This document shows, piece after piece, positions 1 through 6,100 of a stretch of DNA of 7,149 bases. The stretch covers positions 1 to 7,149 of the forward strand of contig JAIRSA010000021.1 in assembly GCA_031255695.1 (NCBI GenBank), in the 5' to 3' direction. This stretch comes from Eubacteriales Family XIII. Incertae Sedis bacterium (GTDB lineage Bacteria > Bacillota > Clostridia > Peptostreptococcales > Anaerovoracaceae). The notes beneath the pieces were generated by a model. It had not been told where the DNA came from and did not search any database. It was given only the letters and a program-made list of their open reading frames with translations. Numbering within the stretch: the stretch's first letter is position 1; every line of letters begins with the position of its first letter. Both the position numbers and the translations under genes were made by a program.

Positions 1-160
1 CTGGGCGGTCTGGGCGGGCGGCTGGGCGATCTGATGGCTGAGTTGACCGGGAGGACGGCAGGGCGGCCGACTGAGCTGTCCGGGCAGACGGCTGGGCGAT
101 CTGGTGACCGATTGGCCCGCCCGGACGGCAGGGCGGCCGACCGGCAGCCCGCCGCCAAAC
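1..160. repeat. GC-rich imperfect tandem repeat, 70-bp period
   Basis: Positions 21-70 recur at 91-140 with a 70-bp offset and 41 of 50 matching bases. The best-kept blocks are GCTGGCGAT-like GCTGGGCGATCTG (21-33 and 91-103) and GGACGGCAGGGCGGCCGA (53-70 and 123-140). After position 140 the copies diverge. Shorter CTGGGCGG units lie at 1-8 and 10-17. One rightward frame stays open from position 1 to a stop at 280-282, so a low-complexity protein tail entering from the left cannot be excluded. The period is not a multiple of three, so the two copies would be read in different frames, which argues against a coding repeat. I see no inverted termini or transposase. Confidence 0.6.
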
Positions 161-377
161 CCAATTCCGGAATCGTTTTTGCCCGGCGCGGTAGTATCGA
201 TAGACAGGTTTTCCTTACGTTTGTTTACATGAGTCGAATATCTGGCCATAAAGGTAAAATTACTTGTCAAAACGGCGAATGAATACGCTCAAGCCCGAAA
301 AACCAACGAAAAGCACGAATATAGCGTGTGATTATATTAAAATACATAAATTTTTATAAAAAAAGTCAAAAAAACGC
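161..377. other. AT-rich intergenic region, no gene seen
   Basis: Composition falls sharply from very GC-rich before about 165 to AT-rich, with A/T runs around 330-375. No open frame here has a ribosome binding site or a recognisable product. On the minus strand there are poorly spaced promoter-like hexamers, for example a TTGACA whose -10 partner is weak, so a leftward promoter for a gene beyond the left edge is possible but not shown. The base composition is what one expects of a control region. Confidence 0.4.
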
Positions 378-406
378 TTGCACAACGGCTGAATATATGG
401 TATTTT
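378..406 (+). promoter_or_regulatory. Predicted sigma-70/A promoter, rightward
   Basis: A TTGCAC -35 box (378-383) is followed by a 17-bp spacer and a TATTTT -10 box (401-406). A TG one base before the -10 box gives an extended -10. Transcription would start near 413. No credible rightward gene follows for about 2.5 kb, so the product may be a small non-coding RNA, or the match may be chance in AT-rich DNA. Confidence 0.4.
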
Positions 407-425
407 ATATATGTAAGACAAACGA

Positions 426-452
426 GATGTAATGAATGCACATAATTACATC
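426..452 (+). other. Perfect 8-bp inverted repeat / stem-loop
   Basis: GATGTAAT (426-433) and ATTACATC (445-452) form a perfect 8-bp stem with an 11-nt loop, starting about 13 nt after the predicted start of the upstream promoter. GATGTAAT occurs again at 611-618. No T-run follows, so it is not an intrinsic terminator. It could be an operator for a dimeric regulator or the 5' hairpin of a small RNA; the sequence does not decide between these. Confidence 0.4.
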
Positions 453-924
453 GAATGTCAAGCCAACCCGCAAACCACATCGATAAATGCGATAACTAAA
501 CGACTAAATGACGAAGCGGGGGTTTAGGGGGAGTAACTGGTTCAAAGAGGGAATGGGATATTACCGACGGTATAGCGCAGGCGGCGTAAGGGACGCAGAA
601 GCGGATATCGGATGTAATAGGTGTCCATGAATGCGCCGGATTGGGGCCGGTGCAGACAGGGCGCAGGCCAGCAGAAGGTGGCGAATATGGGCGCCGCCGG
701 ATGGGGCCGGAACTACAGCAGACCAACAACAGACCAACAGCAAACACACAATTTTAGAGGGCCGCTATTTATTGCAGCAGCTTTATGGCATGGATTTGAA
801 CCGAGGGCCGGGTGGGGACGGTGCGGTGAAAACGAGAGATATGCCGTTTAGGGAGGAGCGATGCGATAAATCAGCGGTTTTCTATTGTCCTCTGCAACCG
901 GCGCCCTCCCTTTTCAAACAGCCC
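453..924. other. Intergenic region with short GC-rich repeats, no gene supported
   Basis: This stretch lies downstream of the leftward polyferredoxin gene. Open frames exist on both strands, but they lack ribosome binding sites, resemble no family I know, and have the low-complexity composition of GC-rich shadow frames. Short repeats are present: a 16-17 bp CGCCGGAT(T)GGGGCCGG unit at 634-650 and 695-710, and a 10-bp CAGACCAACA at 719-728 and 730-739. I found no convincing terminator for the operon and no tRNA. Confidence 0.5.
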
Positions 925-1824
925 CTAACTATGTTGCGGCCGGCGGGCGGGGCGGGTGCCCTTGAAGGAGCAGCTGATGGCGCCGTGCGGGCAGCTGCCG
1001 GTGCATTTGCCGCACCTTATGCATTCTGTGCCGTTGGGCTTTTCCGTGGGATCGGCGCCCATGGGGCAGACCTTCCTGCATGTGCCGCAGGAAACGCATT
1101 TTTCCGCGTCTACAGACATGCGGTAGAGCGAAATCCGGTTAAAGAGCCCATAGACAGCCCCTAGGGGGCATAGATATTTGCAGAAGAAGCGGTGAGATGC
1201 CATGGAAAGCAGGACGACGGCTATGCATATGGCGAGCTTCAGGCTGAATATCCAGCCGATGAGCGGGTGCAGGGCAGGCTGCGCGGCGAGCACGGGCCCC
1301 GCGCCCATGAGCATGCCTGCCGGGCATATGTATTTGCAGAACCACGGTGCGCCGAAGCCGAAGCGGTCGAGGGCGAACAGGGGCAGGAGTATCACGGGGA
1401 GCAGCAGGATCGCGTATTTCAGGTGCCTGAACATGGGATGCGCATATGTCTTGCCGAGGAAGCGGCCCGCCGCCGGCCAACGCCGCCCTATCTGCGCGGC
1501 GGGGACGTACAGCAGCTCTTGCAGCAGCCCGAAGGGGCACAGGAAGCCACAGACCAGCCTGCCGAAGGCCGCGCCGAACAGGGTAAGGAAACCGGCCGCA
1601 TAGAAGCCGGATCTGAACGAAGGGTCGCCCAGGCTGTTCTGCAGCGTGCCCATGGGGCATGAGCCCAGCGCGCCGGGGCATGCGTAGCAGTTCAGGCCGG
1701 GGGCGCAGATGTGTTTGAACCCGCCGCTGTAGACCTGGCCGGTCATGAAGCCTGGGAAATTCGCGTTTGTAAGTATGGTAAAGATGGACTGTATCCATTT
1801 CCTTCTTGAATTCAAGGCGCTCAC
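925..1824 (-). CDS. Membrane 4Fe-4S polyferredoxin (NapH/Fer4_5-like)
   Basis: This integral membrane iron-sulfur protein probably moves electrons within or across the cytoplasmic membrane. Numbering is from the longest start, the GTG at 1848 (307 aa). The N-terminal part has a Cys-rich segment with C48, C54, C57 and C64. Three C-x3-CP-x-G motifs typical of NapH/Fer4_5 proteins follow: C100/C104, C171/C175 and C223/C227. Hydrophobic segments lie near 82-103, 143-160 and 196-216. The C-terminus has two classical CxxCxxCxxxCP ferredoxin motifs (C251/254/257/261 and C276/279/282/286), predicting two cytoplasmic 4Fe-4S clusters. The start is uncertain. I chose the GTG at 1824 (299 aa) because it overlaps the upstream stop as GTGA, which suggests translational coupling. 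ATG 1839, GTG 1848 and a TTG at 1815 preceded by GGTGA are alternatives. The operon partners suggest it supplies electrons to an extracytoplasmic thioredoxin (inference). Confidence 0.88.
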   Translation of the reverse strand: MSALNSRRKWIQSIFTILTNANFPGFMTGQVYSGGFKHICAPGLNCYACPGALGSCPMGTLQNSLGDPSFRSGFYAAGFLTLFGAAFGRLVCGFLCPFGLLQELLYVPAAQIGRRWPAAGRFLGKTYAHPMFRHLKYAILLLPVILLPLFALDRFGFGAPWFCKYICPAGMLMGAGPVLAAQPALHPLIGWIFSLKLAICIAVVLLSMASHRFFCKYLCPLGAVYGLFNRISLYRMSVDAEKCVSCGTCRKVCPMGADPTEKPNGTECIRCGKCTGSCPHGAISCSFKGTRPARRPQHS

Positions 1825-1961
1825 CCGATGCCGATGCATTCGAGGCACAGCCTGATCGCCTTGCCGAAGGCTGACTGCGCCTCCCCGTTGAAAATCCCGG
1901 CGGACAGCAGTATCAGCGCCAGCAGCAGGGCAAGGTATGGGATTGGGTGTCTCTTGGCCAT
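1821..1961 (-). CDS. 46-aa CXXC-motif membrane micro-protein (CD1871A-like)
   Basis: The short protein has a basic N-terminus, one hydrophobic segment (about residues 8-24), a GE-containing linker, and a C-terminal C39-L-E-C42 motif in the ending CLECIGIG. I recognise this ending from small clostridial proteins called CD1871A-family CXXC proteins; this is from memory, not a search. A single membrane anchor followed by a vicinal dithiol near the C-terminus fits a thiol/disulfide relay or a metal-binding role. The ATG at 1961 is supported by a GGAGG at the right distance; longer upstream starts run into low-complexity GC-rich repeat sequence. It overlaps the polyferredoxin gene by 4 bp and lies downstream of the TlpA-like gene, so it probably works with both. 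Its exact function is unknown. Confidence 0.75.
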   Translation of the reverse strand: MAKRHPIPYLALLLALILLSAGIFNGEAQSAFGKAIRLCLECIGIG

Positions 1962-1969
1962 TGCGGCAG

Positions 1970-1974
1970 CCTCC
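1970..1974 (-). promoter_or_regulatory. Shine-Dalgarno fixing the start of the CXXC micro-protein
   Basis: GGAGG on the minus strand lies 8 nt before the ATG at 1961. It overlaps the codons of a possible start 15 nt upstream (ATG at 1976), so the 46-aa form is preferred over longer ones. Confidence 0.6.
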
Positions 1975-2010
1975 ATTGCCGATTGAAAGTGTGGCGAATA
2001 TTCAATAGCC

Positions 2011-2156
2011 GCCGTAGCGCCCGCCGGCCGCCTATGCAGCGGCGCCAGCCTGCGCCGCCGTCCTGCGCCATGCTGCACCTGCCTGCGCCGCCCCGCGCCA
2101 TCGTGCGCCGGCCTTCGCCGTAGCGCCCGCCGGTTGCCTATGCAGCGGCACCAGCC
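2011..2156. repeat. 40-bp direct repeats within the operon
   Basis: Positions 2011-2050 and 2117-2156 match at 37 of 40 bases, offset by 106 bp. Between them are degenerate TGCGCC-based units at about 2051, 2064, 2084 and 2104. The block fills most of the 225-bp gap between the thioredoxin and CXXC genes, an unusually long spacer for an operon. The very high GC and partial self-complementarity suggest a folded RNA or a small repeat element. No transposase or clear inverted ends are present. Confidence 0.6.
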
Positions 2157-2186
2157 GCCGCATTCCTGGCTATTCAGCCGACACGG

Positions 2187-2777
2187 CTATTCCGCCTCCC
2201 TGCTGTGCTCTTCGTAGTAGTTGACTATATCCAGCGCGGCGTCGAGATGTTCCGCGTATCCCGGGCCCAGCGCGCCGATGATCTGCTCGGATATAAGGTT
2301 GCCGCCATTGTCCACTATTATGCTTGTCGGCACATAGCCGGACGTGATCACGGCCAGCAAGTTTTCTGTCGGGATGACGTTTGTCGCGAATGGCAGGTAT
2401 TCGTCCGCAAGCTGCGCGGCCACCTCATTGGCGACCCCGTCGTCGATGATCGTGAGGAAGGTGACATCGTCGCCGTATTTGTCGTAGAGCGCCTGGAAAT
2501 CCGGCAGTTCGTCACGGCAAGGCTCGCACCATGTAGCCCAATAATTGATGAAGGTCAGCTTCTTCTCGCCCAGGATGCTTTCGCTGACGCTGTTGTCGTC
2601 CAAGTCCCTTGTAGTGAACTCGCCCAGCCGCCCGAAGCCGTAAAGGCCGCGCGGGTCTTCAGGAAGGGCTTCGTCCTCGCCTCCCATCCCGCCGCCTGCG
2701 CCGGACGCGATGAAAATGGCTATGCTGGCCACAAGAAGCACGATGATGCCTGCGGCGATCAAAATTTTGGTTTTCAT
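2187..2777 (-). CDS. Membrane-anchored TlpA/ResA-like thiol-disulfide oxidoreductase
   Basis: This 196-aa protein has an uncleaved signal-anchor (about residues 4-25, no lipobox cysteine), a Gly/acidic linker (about 26-50), and a thioredoxin-fold domain (about 52-190). The active site is W83-C84-E-P-C87. The conserved cis-proline is in the V149-P150-T151 turn facing it. This is the TlpA/ResA/AhpC-TSA type, which reduces or exchanges disulfides outside the cytoplasmic membrane, for example in cytochrome maturation or redox defence; its substrate here is unknown. The ATG at 2777 is preceded by GGAGG at a 5-nt spacing. A longer frame reaching 2882 would begin at or before the predicted transcript start, so it is not used. 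No CcdA or DsbD is encoded in the window, so the downstream polyferredoxin and CXXC protein are candidate reductants (inference). Confidence 0.9.
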   Translation of the reverse strand: MKTKILIAAGIIVLLVASIAIFIASGAGGGMGGEDEALPEDPRGLYGFGRLGEFTTRDLDDNSVSESILGEKKLTFINYWATWCEPCRDELPDFQALYDKYGDDVTFLTIIDDGVANEVAAQLADEYLPFATNVIPTENLLAVITSGYVPTSIIVDNGGNLISEQIIGALGPGYAEHLDAALDIVNYYEEHSREAE

Positions 2778-2782
2778 GACTG

Positions 2783-2787
2783 CCTCC
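2783..2787 (-). promoter_or_regulatory. Shine-Dalgarno of the TlpA-like gene
   Basis: GGAGG on the minus strand, 5 nt before the ATG at 2777, selects the 196-aa form beginning MKTKILIAAG over the longer in-frame starts. Confidence 0.65.
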
Positions 2788-2804
2788 ATTCGCATTTCCG
2801 CCCT

Positions 2805-2845
2805 GCACTGCCCGGCGCTTCCGCACGCCAGGCCGAAAATAGTGC
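2805..2845 (-). promoter_or_regulatory. Foldable leader hairpin in the TlpA-operon 5' UTR
   Basis: Read on the minus strand, an outer 5-bp stem (2845-2841 with 2809-2805, GCACT/AGTGC) encloses an 8-bp stem (2833-2826 with 2817-2810, GCCUGGCG/CGCCGGGC, one G-U pair) with an 8-nt loop and a single 7-nt bulge (2840-2834). It lies between the predicted start (~2881) and the ribosome binding site. No U-run follows, so it is not a simple terminator. It matches no riboswitch I can name. Confidence 0.4.
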
Positions 2846-2887
2846 CTGGAGTAAAAAGATTGTTAAATTTTATACTAGTCAACGTAA

Positions 2888-2916
2888 ATTATAGCATAAG
2901 AAAATGAAAATGACAA
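2888..2916 (-). promoter_or_regulatory. Sigma-70/A promoter of the leftward redox operon
   Basis: On the minus strand, TTGTCA (2916-2911) is followed by 17 bp and a perfect TATAAT (2893-2888), with a TGC extended -10 just before it. Transcription would begin near 2881, giving a leader of about 104 nt before the TlpA-like gene. Confidence 0.75.
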
Positions 2917-2976
2917 ATAAAATTGACGCCGAGGCGGAAAATAATAAAAATAAACGAAAAATAAACCGCCTCTCCT

Positions 2977-3005
2977 TTGACAAGCAGCGATGTTTTATAT
3001 ATAAT
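2977..3005 (+). promoter_or_regulatory. Consensus sigma-70/A promoter of the hybrid kinase
   Basis: TTGACA (2977-2982), a 17-bp spacer, and TATAAT (3000-3005) form a full-consensus promoter. Transcription should begin near 3012, leaving a leader of about 155 nt. The two divergent promoters have their -35 boxes about 60 bp apart, back to back, so a shared regulator between them is plausible. Confidence 0.85.
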
Positions 3006-3028
3006 ATAAGAAAGCGATTGTATTCCAA

Positions 3029-3143
3029 CGCTTCGGCGACAAATCGGCCGCGAAGACGCCGTGATTTTAGTCGGAGAACAGAATATAAGGAAGTGCGGAC
3101 GGCTGCGGTGCCGGGAACGGCGCGTGGAGCCGGATTTTCTGTT
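3029..3143 (+). promoter_or_regulatory. Structured 5' leader of the hybrid kinase mRNA
   Basis: Nested pairings can be drawn by eye. An outer 7-bp stem pairs AACAGAA (3077-3083) with UUCUGUU (3137-3143). A middle 5-bp stem pairs CGGCU (3100-3104) with AGCCG (3128-3132). An inner 6-bp stem (3108-3113 with 3118-3123, one G-U) is capped by a GGAA tetraloop of the GNRA class. Upstream, CGC-UUCG-GCG (3029-3038) forms a small UUCG-capped hairpin. The fold ends 9 nt before the ribosome binding site. I recognise no known riboswitch consensus. Confidence 0.4.
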
Positions 3144-3166
3144 ACAGATGGCGAGGGAGCCAGAGA

Positions 3167-6100
3167 ATGAAGACAGGTAAGAGCCCCAAGGAATTTATAA
3201 AGCGCTACATTTTTTCGGAAAATTTTTCTCTGGAAGCAAGGATGATAAACATGATCTGCCTGCTTGGCATGGGCGCCGCGCTTATCGCCACTTTCACGCG
3301 CGTTGCCATGAAGGCCGAGCCTGCCCTGATAATCGTCATGGGATGCATCGTGGTTTCGATCGCCATGTTCATGTTCATGTGCAACCGCATGCGCTTTTAC
3401 CGTCCGGGCGTGTGGATCGTCCTCATAATGCTGGGCGACATCCTTTTCCCGACTGCCCTGTTTTTCCTCGGCGGCGCGGACAGCGGCATGGCAGCATATT
3501 TCGTCGTCAGCATAAGCGCCATATTCTTCATATCGCACGGCATTGCCAGGGTCACATTGCTTATTACCAATATAATATGGGTCACGGCCTGCTACTACAT
3601 CGCCTATCTGTATCCGGGGACTGTGGCCGAGCTTGGCAGGATGGACCAGACGCTGGACAATATCCAGTCGTTCATCGTGTCCGGGCTTTTTGTGGGGCTT
3701 CTCCTGCTGTTCCAGAGCAATATATACAAATCCGAAAAGCGCAAGGCGATGGTCGCCGGCGATGCCCTCATCCGACAGGACAGGCTGCTGCATACCGTAA
3801 ACGAGGCGGCGTCCATACTGCTCACCACTGAGCAAGGCGAGTTCACGCATGCCCTGAGCCGGGGCATGGAGATGATGGCCCGCGATCTCAGCGTGGACCG
3901 TGTGTACATATGGAAAAATATAACAATAGACAATATCCTGTACTATATACAGATATTCGAATGGACCGACGAGAATGGCAAGGACTGGGACAAGACGGTC
4001 AAGGCCATGGAAAAATTCCCGTATATCAAGAGCATACCGGAATGGGAGGCCAAGCTGGAACGCGGGGAATGCATAAGGGGGCGCCTGTCCAGCCTGTCGG
4101 AGAACGAGCAGGCCCGCCTGGCGCCGTACGGGGTCAAATCCATATTGGTCGCCCCGGTCTTTCTGCAGGAAGGCTTCTGGGGCTTTGTGAGTTTTGACGA
4201 CTGCCATACGGAACGCGACTTTTCGGACGACGAGGTGAGCATACTCCGTTCGGGCAGCCTGCTCCTTGCAAACGCGATAACGCGCAACGAGAGCGAGCGC
4301 ATACTGGAAAACCGCCTGAAGCAGCAGGAGGTCATGTCCACCATATCCCAGGGCTTCATATCCTATGGGGGCATCGATCTGCGCATCAACAGCGCGCTCC
4401 GCGAGATCGGCGAGTTCATTGGCACGACATGCGTCAGGATCATAACGGCGGAAGCCGGCGCCGAGGACGGCAGCGAGGCGGAGGACGGCTTCGATGAGCT
4501 CTCCTGGCGGGTCACGGACGATGTGCGGGACGCATCCGAAAGGCTGGGGATCGATAGGATAGCGAACAGCAGCTCGCCGGAAGAGATGCCGGGCGGCGGC
4601 GCCGAACTGATCATACATTACGGGGAAGGGCGGACGGAGCCCCAGTACGCGGCCTTCGAGGCGGCTGGCCTGAAGGCATTCATATGGGGGCCGCTCTACG
4701 TGGAGGGCAGATATTGGGGGATGCTCAGCGTGGAGGATTGGGGCACATCGCGGCGGTGGACGGAGAGCAATCTCCAGCTTGTCAATATGGCGAGCAGCGC
4801 TATTGCCGGGGCCATATCGCGCGAGCTGATGGAGCGTGAGCGGGCGGCCGCATTGGCGCAGGCCGTGCAGGCCAGCAAGGCCAAAGGCGATTTCCTGTCG
4901 AACATGAGCCATGAGATGCGGACGCCGATGAACGCCATCATAGGCATGACATCGATAGCGCGCTCGTCCAGCGAGATGGAGAGGAAGGACTACTGCCTCA
5001 ACAAGATCGAGGACGCATCGACCCATCTGCTGGGCGTCATAAACGACATACTGGACATGTCCAAGATAGAGGCCAACAAGCTTGAGCTTTCAGAGGTCGA
5101 GTTCGGCTTCGAGAGGATGCTCCAGAAGGTCGTGAATGTAGTCAATTTCCGTGTGGACGAGAAGAACCAGGATCTGATCGTGCATATCGACAACAGCATA
5201 CCGCGCTATCTCGTGGGCGACGACCAGCGCCTGGCCCAGGTCATAACGAACCTTCTCAGCAATGCGGTGAAATTCACGCCTGAGAACGGCAGCATCAAGC
5301 TCAAGGCCGAGTCCGTGAAGAAAGAGGGCAATGTGTGCACGATCAAGATCGAGGTGTCCGACACGGGGATAGGCATCAGCGAGGATCAGCTGCCGCGGCT
5401 GTTCACATCGTTCGAGCAGGCGGAGAACACCACTTCGCGGAAATTCGGCGGGACCGGGCTAGGGCTCGCCATATCCAAGCGGATCGTCGGGCTCATGGGC
5501 GGCGAGATCGGGGTCAAGTCGAAGCGCGGCAAGGGCACCACTTTCGCGTTCGCCATCAGCCTGAAAGAGGGCTCGGAGAAGCCGCAGCGCAGCCAGCTGT
5601 ATTCCACTGCCAGCTGGAAGAACCTGCGCATACTGGCGGTCGACGACGCCGAGGCCACGCGGGAGTATATAGCGGATATAACGCGGCAGTTCGGCGCATT
5701 GTGCGACGTGGCGGCCGGCGGCGAGGAAGCGCTGGAGATCATAAAAGAGAACGGCAAGTATGACATATATTTCGTGGACTGCAAGATGCCGCATATGGAC
5801 GGGATAGAGCTTGCCACGCACATAAAGGAGCTGCACGGCATCGATCCGCCGACGATAGTCATGATATCGTTCACGGACTGGAGCTATATCGAGGACGAGG
5901 CAAAGGAAGCGGGCGTCACGAAATTCCTAGGGAAGCCCATATTCCCGTCCGACATAAGCGACTGCATAAATGAATGCATGGGCAACGGCAATATTGTCGA
6001 GGCGGAGAGCGCCGATGGCGAGCCGGACTGCTTCAAGGGCTACCACATGCTGCTCGCCGAGGACATCGACATAAACAGGGAGATCGTGCTGGCCCTGCTC

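Noticed and set aside
520..620. Resemblance to a yybP-ykoY (manganese) riboswitch: GGGGAGTAACTGG and ACCGAC
   Set aside because: The obligatory 3' GCAAGACC half and a matching closing stem are absent, and no rightward gene follows.
496..747. Leftward 83-codon open frame after the polyferredoxin
   Set aside because: No ribosome binding site, no recognised motif, and it spans the short DNA repeats of the spacer.
790..802. GGATTTGAACC, resembling a tRNA T-loop on the minus strand
   Set aside because: The flanking bases do not form a T-stem, and no acceptor or anticodon arm can be drawn.
631..1164. 177-codon rightward open frame opposite the polyferredoxin 3' end
   Set aside because: Half of it is the complement of conserved ferredoxin motifs. 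It has no ribosome binding site and is low-complexity.
2168..2179. GGCT-ATTC-AGCC hairpin just after the TlpA-like stop codon
   Set aside because: It is a 4-bp stem without a T-run and the operon appears to continue, so it is not a terminator.
2904..3170. 88-codon rightward open frame overlapping the kinase start by 4 bp (ATGA)
   Set aside because: The consensus promoter at 2977-3005 lies inside it, so the main transcript starts after its start codon. The composition is Lys/Arg-rich with no ribosome binding site or family resemblance.
2879..5026. 715-codon leftward open frame antisense to the kinase
   Set aside because: It lies over well-supported kinase domains and the kinase's own promoter, has His/Arg/Ala-rich composition typical of GC-rich antisense frames, and shows no domain.
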